NCBI GenBank assembly: GCA_009823395.1
Contig: CM020509.1
Coordinates: 22,624,397 to 22,688,396, forward strand
DNA from: Thamnaconus septentrionalis
Lineage: Eukaryota; Chordata; Actinopteri; Tetraodontiformes; Monacanthidae
Direction of reading: 5' to 3'
Length of the DNA stretch: 64,000 bases
Shown here: positions 1 through 10,887 of the stretch, in pieces
Position numbering within the stretch: the stretch's first letter is position 1
How the letters are laid out: each line of letters opens with the position of its first letter
Translations under genes and position numbers: made by a program
The notes under the pieces: generated by a model
Databases searched by the model: none
Seen by the model: the letters and a program-made list of their open reading frames with translations, nothing else
Told to the model about the DNA's origin: nothing

Positions 1-19
1 AAGTTAAACGTAGCTTCGT

Positions 20-286
20 GTGCGCATTTGCTCAGACCATGTCGGACGAAGTAGTTTTCTCTGGCCCTTGCCAAATGTTAGGAACGATGAGATGTTTAGC
101 TGCATGTCATCTTTTCACCGTTGGCTGTCAGGGTGGTGTCCCAATAACTCGGTGGGCTTTGTAGATAACTGGAAGCCTTTCTGGGGCAAGCCTGGTCTTG
201 TTAGGAGGGATGGCATTCATCCCACCCGGGAAGGTGCAGCTCTCTTATCTAGCAATATAGTTAAAATTTTAGCTTCCACTCACTGA
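20..286 (+). pseudogene. L2 ORF1, C-terminal part of SGNH-esterase domain
   Basis: The 88-residue open segment contains WPLPNVRNDEMF near residue 15, NSVGFVDNW near residue 43 and RRDGIHPTREGAALLS near residue 63. The last block resembles the D-x-x-H catalytic block of SGNH hydrolases, the esterase domain known in ORF1 of fish CR1/L2 LINEs. The domain start, with its GDS serine block, lies beyond the left edge. The segment ends at a TGA about 130 bp before the ORF2 coding similarity begins, so it is the 3' end of ORF1 and not a host gene. The esterase assignment rests on motif memory and context. Confidence 0.72.
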
Positions 287-413
287 TGCTCCAGGGTGGA
301 GACCAGGCAACAGAGTTGTAGTCCTACACGCTACTCTGGGCTTCTCTCACTGCCGTCCCCAGCCGTTAGTAAGTCCCTCAAGCCCTGCCAGTCTTTTCCA
401 ATAGAAGTTGTGT

Positions 414-3400
414 CGGTCCCTCGCACCTCCAAACCTCTTATGCTGTGCAAATCTCCAATCGATTATAGTAACCTAATTCGAATAGATTGTAGAAATAAGG
501 GGGCCCGGTCGGAGGTGGCTCCAGGGTCTCCACAAACAAATGGTGAAATGTGGCCTCCTTAACATTAGGTCTCTACATTCCAAGGCAGTTTTAGTTCATG
601 ATTTGATTAGTGAACATAATGTTGATATTTTTGGCCTCACAGAGACATGGTTACGTCAAGATGAATGTTTTAGTCTTAATGAAGCCACCTCCTAGTCATA
701 TTAATACTCATCAGGCTCGTGATAGTGGTCGAGGAGGTGGCGTTGCAGCTATTTATAATTCCAGTTTGTTAGTCAATCTCAAGGCTCAATCTATTTATAG
801 TTCATTTGAGAGTTTAGCAATGTCTATTTTGCTGTCACCTGATAGACAGGCAGATTCCGTTGAATTCATTGTTGTCTACCGTCCCCCCGGTCCATATTCT
901 TCTTTCTTAGATGAATTTTCAGAGTTTTTGTCTACTTTAGCATTGACTAAGGATAAGATCATAGTGATTGGAGATTTTAATATCCATGTTGACATTGAGA
1001 GTGACAGTCTGAGTTCTCATTTCAAATCTATCCTTGACTCCTTAGGCTTTCTTCAAGTTGTGAATGTACCCACTCATACTTTGGATCTTGTGCTCACTTT
1101 TGGACTTGGTGTGGAGCAGTTGACAATCTTTCCCCGAAATGACGTTTTGTCTGACCACTTTCTGATCACTTTCGGCTTTATTGTGGCGGATCACATTCCC
1201 CAAGCAAGGTCTATAATGAGTAGAAACATTTCGGACTCTGTTGTTGCTGAATTTAAAGAGAGGCTTCCTGATCTGCTTGATGCTCTTGTACCTCTGGACA
1301 TGCTTCCGGCCTCTCCCCACCCACTTGACTGATCTTGATCTTGACTCCTTGACAGATCGTTTTTCTGGTATTCTGAAATCAACATTGGATGATCTTGCCC
1401 CTTATAAGGTAAGAATGAATAGGCAGGATCGATCAGCCCTTGGTTTACTTCCTCTACTACGCAAATTAAAACAAAATTTGCGAAGACTTGAGAGAACTTG
1501 GCGTTCAATCAAAACAGCTTCATCCTTCAAGACTTGGCAGGATTGCTTTAGGTTCTATAAAAAGGCCCTGCGTATCAGTAGAACTTCCTACTATTCTGCT
1601 CTTATTGACTCCAACAAGAACAATCCAAAGTTTTTATTTAGTACAGTTGCTAAGCTGACGAGGAGCCATCATTGTGTTGAGCCATGCGTCCCTATTGGCC
1701 TGTCAAGCAACGATTTCCTGAATTTCTTCCAGCAAAAGTAGAAGATATTAGAACTGAGATTGGGAATTCTTTGTCTTCTTTGTCTCCTTTGTCTTCCACT
1801 GGTCACATGGCAGATCTTTCTCAACATGGCAACCCCAGTGTTTATTTCTGGGAGTTTTCGGCAAGTTGGACTCTCTGAACTTGATTCTCTTGTCTCCTCT
1901 GCTAAGCCGACCACGAGTCTTTTGGACCCAATTCCAACCAGGCTTCTCAAGGAGGTTTCCCCATTGCTTCATTGTGTCATTCTTAGAATTATCAATCATT
2001 CTCTATCAACAGGTTTTGTCCCTCATGCCTTCAAAGTGGCTGTAATCAAGCCCTGATCAAGAAACCCAATTTGGACTCGAGTGTGCTTTCAAATTATAGG
2101 CCAATCTCGAACCTTCCGTTTCTTTCTAAGATCTTAGAAAAGTTGTTGCTAGGCAGCTTGTGGACTTCTTGAACGACGAAGCAAGCTATTTGAGGTTTTT
2201 CAGTCAGGCTTCAGAGTTGGACATAGCACTGAAACTGCATTGCTTAAGGTAAGTAATGATCTCTTGTGTGCATCTGACCGAGGTCTTCTCTCTGTTCTGG
2301 TCCTTCTAGATCTCAGTGCAGCATTTGATACAGTTGACCACAGCATTCTTCTTAGGAGATTAGAAAATGCTATTGGCATCAAGGATCGCGCCTTGGACTG
2401 GTTTGGATCATACTTGTCTGACCGCTTTCAGTTTGTTCATGTTCATAATCATTCATCGGAACGTAGGAGGGTTAGTCATGGTGTCCCGCAAGGATCTGTA
2501 CTTGGACCACTCTCTTCAACATCTACATGTCACCTCTTGGTGACATCATCAGAAAGCATGGCATCAGTTTCCATTCCTATGCAGATGACACACAGCTGTA
2601 CTTGTCTTTTAAGGCAAATGAGGCTCATCAGTTGGCCAAATTGGAATCTTGTCTTCGTGATGTTAGAACTTGGATGACACAGAATTTCTTGTTGCTTAAT
2701 ACCGATAAAACTGAGGTCATTATATTTGGTTCGCGAGAGAATAGGGACAGAGCGTTTGATGGACAGGGTGGTCTATTTGGTACTACACCCAGTTCTACTG
2801 TGAGGAATCTTGGAGTCACTTTTGATCAGGACGTGACCTTTAATTCTCATATTCAGAATGTGGGTAGGTCAGCTTTTTTCCACTTAAGAAACATTGCCAA
2901 AATATGAGGTTTTTTGTCCTTCAAAGACGCTGAAAAAATAATCCATGCTTTTGTTACATCTAGGCTAGATTACTGTAACTCGGTACTAGCAGGATGCCCA
3001 AATTCATCCCTTAGGACATTACAGTTAATCCAAAACTCTGCGGCACGATTGTTAACCGGAACTAGAAGGAGGCAGCATATTACTCCAATCTTAGCTTCCT
3101 TGCATTGGCTGCCTGTCAAATTTAGAATTGAATTTAAGATTCTAGTTTTAACTTACAAAGCTCTTCATTCTCAGGCTCCTTCTTATATTAGGGAACTAAT
3201 TGAACTTTATCATCCTCCAAGAGCCCTTCGCTCTGAGGATTCAGGTCTTTAGTTATCCCAAAATTTCTAGAGTTAGGTCAGGAGGTAGGTGTTTCAGTTT
3301 CCTGGCACCTTTATTTTGGAATCATCTTCCAGCCTCGGTGAGGGGGCAGACACAGTTAGTTTATTTAGGAGTAGACTTAAGACTTTCCTTTTCTTAAAGC
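414..3400 (+). pseudogene. L2 ORF2 (endonuclease-reverse transcriptase), frameshifted
   Basis: The endonuclease part shows TETWL, VYRPPGP, IGDFNIHVD and SDHFLI, the core APE-type motifs. The reverse transcriptase part shows YRPISNLPFLSKILE, LLDLSAAFDTVDH, HGVPQGSVLGP and SYADDTQLY, with the catalytic YADD intact. A C-terminal segment follows (LDYCNSVLAGCP, LHWLPVKFRIEFK), typical of L2. Compared with the copy at 56 kb, the reading frame is broken by small indels near 570, 1070, 1130, 2055, 2140-2180 and 2513, and a TGA interrupts it at about 2905. It cannot encode a continuous protein. Confidence 0.88.
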
Positions 3401-4160
3401 TTATAGTTAGATTCCATCCACTGTCAGTTAAGCTGCTATAGGCTTACGCCGTGGAGGGAGATCTTTCGCTCCCGTTACAGGGATCGTTGCTCTGTGCAGG
3501 CGGAGCTTCTATCACTCTCCTCACCCAATCAATCTTTGACTCTTTTGACTCTATCTACTCTGTCCAAACTAGCTCTCATTATGCTTTGTACAGTATGCTC
3601 GATATGCATGATACTGCCAGCAGTCTCTGTGTCCCCGGCAGGTGATGACCACTGCGCCAGGAGCTGGATTGTGCTGTCCTGGGGGTCTTGGTGTCATCGC
3701 TTGTCCCACCACCACGCCTAGGACCTGGACTTGTCCTATCGGCAGATTGTCCATCGGGATAGGCTCTTGCCTTCCAAAGCATGGACACTTACAGCCCACA
3801 CGGACAGCAGCCTTGAATTATTTCCTATTCTTTGTGTTTATATCCGTTTTGTGAATGCCTGGTTGGTGTATCTGTTTTTCACTCTGTCCTGTCTGCCACC
3901 CTGGCTCACTCTACTACTTTCTCTCTTTCTCTGTCTCTCCTCTATTTTTGTATTTCACCCCAACTACTCATAGGCAGATGATGGCCCTCTGGAGTCTGGT
4001 TCTGCCCTAGGTTTCTTCCCACAGGGGAGTTTTTCCCAGCCACTGTCGCATCTTGCTTGCTCCGGGGGCCCAGTTGGTTCTCTCTGATTGTATAAAGCGC
4101 TTTGAGACGCCATTGGTTGTGATTTAGCGCTGTACAAATAAAAGTTTATTATTATTATTT

Positions 4161-4535
4161 TATTGTTTCAATTTATTCTTTGTCCCAAACCACACTTCTT
4201 GAAGTTCCCCGCAATTTTGGTAATTTTCTGCAATTTTTGCGAGTTCCCGCAATTTTTGCAAATGTCCGCAATTTCATCACATAAAATTGCAGAAATATCC
4301 CGCATATTTTTTTGCATTTTTTTTAGATAAACGTGCCGCATAATCGAGGATTTTTACCCGCAACAATCACAAAAGATCCCCGCATTTTTCTGGAAGGACT
4401 GGTCTGGAGTAGAAGGTAGTTTTGACTTCAGGGCGCCCCCCTACAGTTGCCATCACTTGTTGGCAGTCCATGATGACGGTGAGAAAAATGTGATTTCCTA
4501 TTTGAAGAGCTGCGCCTGTTTTCTCTCTTTTGTTT
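4161..4535. other. AT-rich stretch with repeated CCGCAATTTT-like words
   Basis: No gene is visible. The word CGCAATTTT or a close variant recurs at least five times between 4208 and 4300 (for example CCCGCAATTTT and GTCCGCAATTT), and related CCCGCA words continue to 4385. It is probably a decayed interspersed repeat of unknown class. Confidence 0.4.
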
Positions 4536-4537
4536 GT

Positions 4538-4605
4538 CCAGCGCTAAATCACAACCAAAGGCGTCTCATTGTCCAATCAGAGAAAAAACCAACTGGGCTC
4601 CCAGA
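4538..4605 (-). mobile_element. Inverted fragment of an L2 3' tail
   Basis: The plus strand reads AGCGCTAAATCACAACCAA, then GGCGTCTCATTGTCCAATC and GAGAAAAAACCAACTGGGC. This is the reverse complement of the L2 tail at about 4070-4140, with a short deletion inside. It lies about 400 bp from the forward tail of copy 1, so the two form an imperfect inverted pair. Confidence 0.7.
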
Positions 4606-5049
4606 GCAGCAGGGGGCGACAGTGGGATCATAGGCATGCTCAGTAGTCACATGTCAGGAACAGCTATTAGGAGCAGAAGGAATTTTAATGCTTCTCCAGA
4701 CCAGCTGAGAGGCTAAAGTTAGGAACTGTGCTGGCTGTTCAGGAGTTTAAACAGAGGGGGGCAGTATGGTCACCCTGAAGGAAGCCAGTCAAAGGTGCAG
4801 GCCAGGGGGGCCTCAGGTCACTGGTGGTCTTCCTGGCCTTGTTTAGCATCCTCTGTCTGTCGATGCTCTCCAAGCTTGGCAAAGATGATCCCCTCCAGGT
4901 CCCAGTCCCTATGTTTTGTTTATGATTTTAATACACACAACATTGGACTTGGACCTTCTGTTTGCACCAACAACTCACTTATCCCCGTCATAATCACACA
5001 ACATCCAAAAACATCTCACATAGCTCACTCTGTCAACTTTAATAACCTT

Positions 5050-7196
5050 ATACATATCTCAAAACATCTACAATCCACCAGCATAATTAATAGGTCACCT
5101 GTCACCGTCAACATGGCACTTTTAAATGTTCACTCAATTTTAAACAAAGCCTTCATAATTAATGACTTGATTTTAGACAGTAACTTAGATTGCCTTCTTT
5201 TAACAGAGACATGGCTTGGCACTGATCATTAAATTTTCTGAGTTTTTATCTATTATACACGCGACTTATAATAGAATTTTAATAACTGGTGATTTTAATC
5301 TGCACATTGATACCATCTCCGACTCATTGTCGAGAGAATTTTTAAACCTTTTAAACTGCTTGGATTTTAAACAACATGTCACGCAGCCAACTCACAACAG
5401 AGGACACACCCTGGACCTGGTCATAACATATGGCCTGTCCACTAGTGTGTCCTCTGTTGTTGACTTGGCTGTATCTGACCACTATTGCGTGTATTTTAAC
5501 CAGTTTTAATGATCAGGAAGCCCCGGTGAGAACGGTGAGGAAACGCTACATTACTTCCGAAGTGGCTGCAAATTTTATTGAAATTTTAAATAGCACTCCT
5601 GCTTTTACCCGCACCCTGTGATTTTATCGTTGACAATTTTAACAGAAAACTGAAATCACCATTGGACTCTGTGGCTCCAGTTGTCATAAAACCTATGAAA
5701 AATAAACCAACACCCCCATGGAGATCTGCAAATGGAATCCCAGAATTAAAAAGAAAATGCAGGAGTGCAGAGAGAAGGTGGAGAAAAAGTAAATTAACAG
5801 TCCACTATGAAATATTTTGTCAGCTACTCAAATCTTACAATAAAACTGTTAAACAGGCAAGAATATCCCATTTCTCTCACCTCTTAACAAATAATAACAA
5901 AAACCCTCGATTTCTTTTCTCCACCTTCAATCTTTTAACCAATACAAATTTTAATCAGGGCGTACAGACACCAACAGATGCCCTCTGTGAGGATTTTGCA
6001 GACCACTTCGTAGGTAAAATTGATGTCATTAGGTCCATTATTTTAACTCATCAAAATCAAAATATTTACACATCTGGACAACCACTTGGGTTGACGCAAG
6101 GACACTTGGTCGAGTTTTCTCCCAAGTAAAGCCCACAACCTGCCTTTTAGACCCAATTCCCACATGACTCTTAAAGTCACTTTATGGGTTCTTTGAGGAG
6201 CAGATTTTATATATTGTCAATTGCTCTCTTCAGACGGGTGTTTTCCCTGCTGCCTTTAGAACGGCGGTGGTGAGGCCCCTTTTGAAGAGGAGCAACTTGG
6301 ATCAAAACATTTTTAATAACTACCGACCTGTATCCAACTTACTATTTTTAAGTAAGATTTTAGAAAAACTGTTTTTTAACCAAGTAAATGATTTTTCAAA
6401 TACAAACAATATTTTAGAGAGATATGAATCTGGTTTTAGAAAGAACCACAGTACTGAGACTGCCCTTTTAAAGATCGTCAATGATTTCAGGTGTAACGCA
6501 GACTCTCAGAAGCTGACAGTCTTGGTGCTACTGGATCTAAGCGCTGCCTTTGATACAGTAGATCACCACATTTTATTAAATAGACTCAGAAACCTGGTGG
6601 GCCTGTCAGGTACTGTTTTTAACTGGTTTCGTTCTTATCTCACAGATCGATGTTTCTTTGTAAGTATGGATACGTGCTCCTCCAGAATGCATGAAATTAA
6701 TCTGTACATGCTTCCCTTGGTTGACGTCGTCAGGAAACATGGCATCAGCTTCCACAGCTATGCTGATGATACACAAATGTACATTGTGTACAGTGTCTCC
6801 TGATGACACAGGGCCAATTGATGCCCTTTTTAACTGTATTTTAGATATGAAATCATGGATGGCAGAGAATTTAAATTAAAGTCGCTGCATTGGCTCCCCG
6901 TCCGCTTCAGGATTGATTTTAAGGTTCTCTTATTAGTTTTTAAATGTCTTAGCGGTCTTAGCCCATCTTATCTATCTGACCTGCTTTTATCATATCAGCC
7001 CTCGCGGAACCTGAGGTCGTCTGGCACTGGCCTGTTAACTGTTCCCCAAGTCAAAACCAAAACCCATGGTGAGGCTGCTTTCAGCCATTACGGCCCTACT
7101 CGGTGGAACAGCCTGCAAGAGAGCCTCAGGGCTGCAGAGACTGTTGATATTTTTAAGAGGAGGCTCAAGACACACCTTTTTAACCTGGCGTTTAAC
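5050..7196 (+). pseudogene. L2-type ORF2, several frameshifts and deletions
   Basis: Visible blocks in order are MALLNVHSILNKAF and LLLTETWLGTDH (endonuclease start), ILITGDFNLHIDT and VSDHYCVYF (endonuclease core), then NNYRPVSNLLFLSKILEK, LLDLSAAFDTVDHHILL and SYADDTQMY (reverse transcriptase), and finally LKSLHWLPVRFRIDFK (C-terminal region). The stretch between the WL and GDFN motifs is far too short, so part of the endonuclease is missing. The usual GVPQGSVLGP block is absent before YADD. The link from MAENLN to LKSLHWLP near 6880 skips the thumb region. The copy is non-functional. Confidence 0.85.
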
Positions 7197-7699
7197 TAAT
7201 TTATTTTACTCTTCTCACTCTTACTCCACTAATTCTATGCCGTTTTACTATTTGTATGCCTTTTATTACCTTCAATTGATTTGTATACTTTTATAATGGT
7301 TGCCCATTTTTATGCCACTGTTTCAAACTTTATTCTTATGTATTTATTTTATTCCTCATTATGATTATTCTCCCTTATACTTTTAGTGCCAGTGTTTCCT
7401 CATGGGGGGCCCTCCACGCTGGGAGCTACGCCTGGTCTGCCCATAGGGGCGCCGCAGGCCATGGCGCCCCCTTGTGTGGACGGCTCCCCGTAGTGGCCAT
7501 TCCTCATCCGATTCTTCAGTGCCAAGCCATTTTATCTAATGTCTGTGCGAATATGGGGGTGGGCGTCTGTCTGTGTGCATTGGTGGGGAGGGGTGGGTCT
7601 GCATGGGGTGGAGGGAGGGGCAGTGGAGCTTTTTATTATTTTTATTTTGTTTTATTTTTTATTTTTTTTATTTTTTTTCTCTTTCATTGTTACCATTAT

Positions 7700-7730
7700 G
7701 ATTGTTGTTGTTGTTGTTGTTGTTCTTCTT

Positions 7731-7801
<71 letters not shown>

Positions 7802-7802
7802 C
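7700..7802 (+). repeat. Compound trinucleotide microsatellite TTG-TTC-TTA
   Basis: About 8 units of TTG are followed directly by about 12 units of TTC and then about 14 units of TTA, inside the 3' UTR of the second L2-type LINE. The three blocks differ only in the third base of the unit. Confidence 0.95.
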
Positions 7803-7910
7803 TTTCTTTGTTTTGTTTGGTTTTGTTAAGCACTGTGGGTTGCACATGTTGTGTATGAACAGTGCTATATAAATAAAGTTTATTATTATTATTATTGTTA
7901 TTATTAAAAA

Positions 7911-8825
7911 CTGAAAAGCTTATGAAACTGTACCATGGGCGAACGTAGAACTACAGACGTTTCTGTTCTTTGTGGCTGAAGAAAAAGCTCAAAGAAAGAA
8001 CTGGACGGACGGATCGACACGCAATGAAAAGCCTTCCTGGTTTCGCAGCCGGTGGCTGTCGCTGTACAGCGAAACAGTGTCCGGAGGAATAAATAAAAAA
8101 TGTTGAGCGACTACCGAAGCACCAAGGACTACAACGGTCGGAGTGGAACAAATAGAGAAAATGTTGGAGGTTTGTTCAGCCTAATGCAGATGCGGTGGAA
8201 CAACGGCGCGGTGGCCAACGGGAGTGAGATGGGCTCGACTCGGCCAGTGGACGACGAGAGAATAGTCAGCCACGACACTATTTGAAAACATGCATGAGGA
8301 CTGTAAATGTGTTTTGTAACCTCAAGCAACTTTAGTTTGAAGGCTATTTGCAAAGTACGGCTGCTGAATCGTGTCGATAAACCGCTAGCCACCACCGCTG
8401 ACTCCGTGCTCTGCTTGTGTTGTGTTCGCTGGCAGCACAACTCAAGAGGGGGCGATTCTGGCTCGGAAGTTTCCTAAGTTTCACACCTTATAGCGATTTT
8501 AATGCTGCTAGCTTCTTGTTTCACCGTCTACACTTTCTCTTCTAGGACAGTGTTTTGTTACAAGTCAACAGTATGAAACAAAATCATTCCAAGCCCTACT
8601 AAAATGTCTTGCACAGAACAAAACCACAGTTCATACAAAATGTGAATCCTATGGTTTCGGGGACACTGGAGGCACAAAGAACGTCCAAGGACCTTCGGTT
8701 CGCCTTGCAACCGTGACTCTGCCCACGCTCAGGTACTGGTCAGGCTTATGCAAATACCTTTCAACCAAGCTGTCCCATACCGTGAACGGCTGGCACTAGC
8801 CGCACAGGGCTAGTAGAAAAACGCC
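7911..8825 (+). mobile_element. PIF/Harbinger-like TIR element, one end missing
   Basis: This stretch matches, in reverse orientation, the complete element at 47277-48536. Shared landmarks are ACTGTACCATGGG at the left, a short open segment starting near 8100, and the terminal region GGCTGGCACTAGCCGC then GGCTAGTAGAAAAACGCC at the right. About 280 bp at the left, including that terminal repeat, are absent; the sequence starts directly after the L2 tail. It is strongly diverged from the other copy and has no target duplication that I can see. Confidence 0.72.
8100..8285 (+). other. Short open segment inside the Harbinger-like element
   Basis: The 61-codon segment begins MLSDYRSTKDYNGRSG. The other copy, at 47885-48062 on the minus strand, keeps the first 28 codons almost unchanged (MPSDYRSTKDYNGRSG) and then diverges by a deletion. 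It may be a 5' exon or leader of the parental transposon gene. I recognise no domain. Confidence 0.35.
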
Positions 8826-9300
8826 TTCAGTTAACACCTCTGAACATGCCACCACCAGGTTCACTCTCTTTTATCTCATGCACAGACGTGAGGCTCGGGT
8901 CCCTGCTGATGTGCTGGGGCCCTTGGCTGCTCAGGACTTTCAAAGCACGGGAGCCCAGACAGAGTAAGCAGTAGCCACTGCAGAGCGGCTGGAGGCGGCC
9001 TTCAGCACAGCCTGGCTCAAGGCTGCTGAGGCTCACAACAGACTGAAGTTGTACTACAATCATCGCTACTGCCACCGTGTGGCTGAATAATCCCACAGAA
9101 AGCCGCAGGAAGCTGTCACTGCACTGGAAAGACCCATATGGTTCTGGTGCAGGTGCTGGTTTCGGGTGGAGAAGCTGCACTGACATACCGCATCACCAAT
9201 CCACTCGACTCGATGGACCGAGTGCAGGTGGTTCATCACGACAGACTCACACCGGACACTCTGTCACTGCTAGTACACACTGCTCCCAACCCTCCCACTG
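8826..9300 (+). pseudogene. Ty3/gypsy pol relic: integrase C-terminal part
   Basis: One frame reads NTSEHATTRFTLFYLMHRRE then ARVPADVLGPLAAQDF, RLEAAFSTAWLKAAEAHN and LKLYYNHR. A shifted frame then gives LTYRITNPLDSMDR and VQVVHHDRLTP. These match the end of a Ty3/gypsy integrase, where a conserved NTS...T..P+.LM+GR block and a chromodomain-like GPY/F region finish pol. It contains stops and at least one frameshift. The upstream part is cut off by the Harbinger-like element. Confidence 0.75.
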
Positions 9301-10318
9301 TCCCCAGTCTCTGCAGAGCAGCCACCAGCTGCAGGCTGGGGTGTTGGACTATGCACTGTGGGGGACTTGCAAGAGCCTGGACAGTCTGGCAGGGGGCGAG
9401 TGGTGCGGACCCCGTCACGTTTCCAGGACTCTCTAATGTTCTGATGCTATTGTATTCTGTTTTGGGCTATGCAGTGGAAGTTTGCAGTTGTTACAAAAAT
9501 AAACAACAACAAAAAACATAGAAAAGAGGGTTGTTAATTGGTGAGAGTAGAGCTCCTTTCCCACTAAAATCAGGGTGTTGACACTGTGTTTTTTCAACGC
9601 AGGTCGACTCTCAATCGATCGGCATTTAGTCCCTTGGGTGTCGCCCCCGCTGGCCAGCTGCAGCTCCTCCGCTTTCACCGCTGACGTCATCGCTCTGAGA
9701 TCGCGTCGATGAAGTGCGACAGAATTCAGGGAAGTAAACAATGGAGAGCAACATGGAAGCAAGTATGGCGGTGGCCACTTTTCATCTTTCACGCCAGACT
9801 TGAAGCGGCCGGCTCGCGCCATGCAGCGATCGTTTCAGCGTCTGCTCCATTTTGTGCGCGAGCCGCGAGCCAAACAGCCAGAGGACAATGAACAGTTTTC
9901 GAGCACTGATGGAATGCAATCAAACAATCAAGGAGAGCCAAGACCCAGTTGGAGATTCAGAATCGTTTAAATATTTATTCATAAAAACAAAACAGAAAAT
10001 TATCCGCACAGGAAAAGAACTTGTAACCAATGAGTGGTTGCCGAGGAAAAAGTAAGAAAAGAACAAGAACAGTGTTCATAGTTGAGGATGATGGCTTCAA
10101 ACCACACCTTTTGTCCTTTGCCCTCCAGAACTTATTTTTTTTACAAAAGTACATCAAGAAAAATACGAGACTGCCGTCACATTTAAAAGTTGCTATTAAA
10201 TCAACTCAGAACAAGATTGTTTTATTAGTTTCTTGTTTGCAAATAATTTCTGTTTACTGCTACTTGCATTTTAAGTTGTAACATTTAAGTTATTAATTTG
10301 TTTAATTATGATCACAAT
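9301..10318. other. No recognisable gene
   Basis: The stretch holds a T-rich region, an AATAAA-like site near 9500 and a GC-richer segment (9590-9890) with a TGACGTCA palindrome at 9684 that looks promoter-like. An open segment at 9890-10055 begins MNSFRALMECNQTIKESQ and is charged, but I recognise no family and see no splice context. Confidence 0.3.
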
Positions 10319-10442
<124 letters not shown>

Positions 10443-10449
10443 TATATCA

Positions 10450-10885
10450 AACGGACCCACCCTGTTTAGACAGAGACTCGAAATGACACTCATGAGAGGT
10501 GCCGTGACCCACTGGGGCCACCTACAATGCCACCCTGTGACACGGACAGGGACACACTGGCACCCGATAACCCAGGGCCAAGATGCACAAGATATGGGAG
10601 AGTTGTAAACAGACCAGCTCATTATAAAGACTATGTGTAGGGTCATAATTTTGCCTGGAAGAAAGGTTTACATTAACCCGGAGTGCCTTGCTATTTTGTT
10701 TCATTGACTTGACTTTTGATTGTTAAAAAAAAGAAGAAAAAAAAGAGGGGAAATGTTGTTAATTCAACACGTTTGCACTACTTGATGTGCCTTTCTTAGT
10801 TCAACTGATATTGACTGCTGCTTATGCATGTGTGTAGTGTTGTTTAAAGTCTGAGAGGGTACTACAGCTAAACAGGGGGGATGTA
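10450..10885 (+). mobile_element. Ty3/gypsy 3' end: pol C-terminus, polypurine tract, truncated LTR
   Basis: A frame at about 10585-10630 reads [14 protein letters not shown], the arginine-proline-tyrosine block that ends many vertebrate gypsy pol proteins. It is followed at 10723-10751 by a purine run (AAAAAAAAGAAG then AAAAAAAAGAGGGGAAA) and then TGTTGTTAATTC, which fits a polypurine tract and the first bases of a 3' LTR. The LTR is cut off by the TIR element starting near 10888. It may or may not belong to the same insertion as the integrase relic at 8826. Confidence 0.65.
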
Positions 10886-10887
10886 TG

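Larger units (their letters stand above)
1..4160 (+). mobile_element. L2-clade LINE retrotransposon, copy 1 (5' end outside window)
   Basis: This is a long non-LTR element read on the plus strand. It holds the end of an esterase-type ORF1, an ORF2 with APE endonuclease and reverse transcriptase, a pyrimidine-rich 3' UTR, and a tail ending in repeats of ATT. The last 80 bases have the AAGCGCTTTGAGACGCC and GATTTAGCGCTGTACAAATA signature of fish L2 elements. A near-identical copy lies at 56022-64000. ORF2 is split by several small frameshifts, so this copy is dead. It enters the window already in ORF1, so the true 5' end lies to the left. Confidence 0.9.
4790..7905 (+). mobile_element. Second L2-clade LINE (different subfamily), internally deleted
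   Basis: This plus-strand non-LTR element is diverged from the one at 1-4160. It has endonuclease, reverse transcriptase and C-terminal segments in L2 order and ends with CAGTGCTATATAAATAAAG followed by TTATT repeats, another L2-type tail. The 3' UTR is long, T-rich and carries a compound microsatellite. Coding pieces are separated by frameshifts and by at least one internal deletion. Confidence 0.82.

Noticed and set aside
7361..7858. Long open frame with poly-S and poly-Y
   Set aside because: It is L2 3' UTR and the trinucleotide microsatellite, with no coding similarity.
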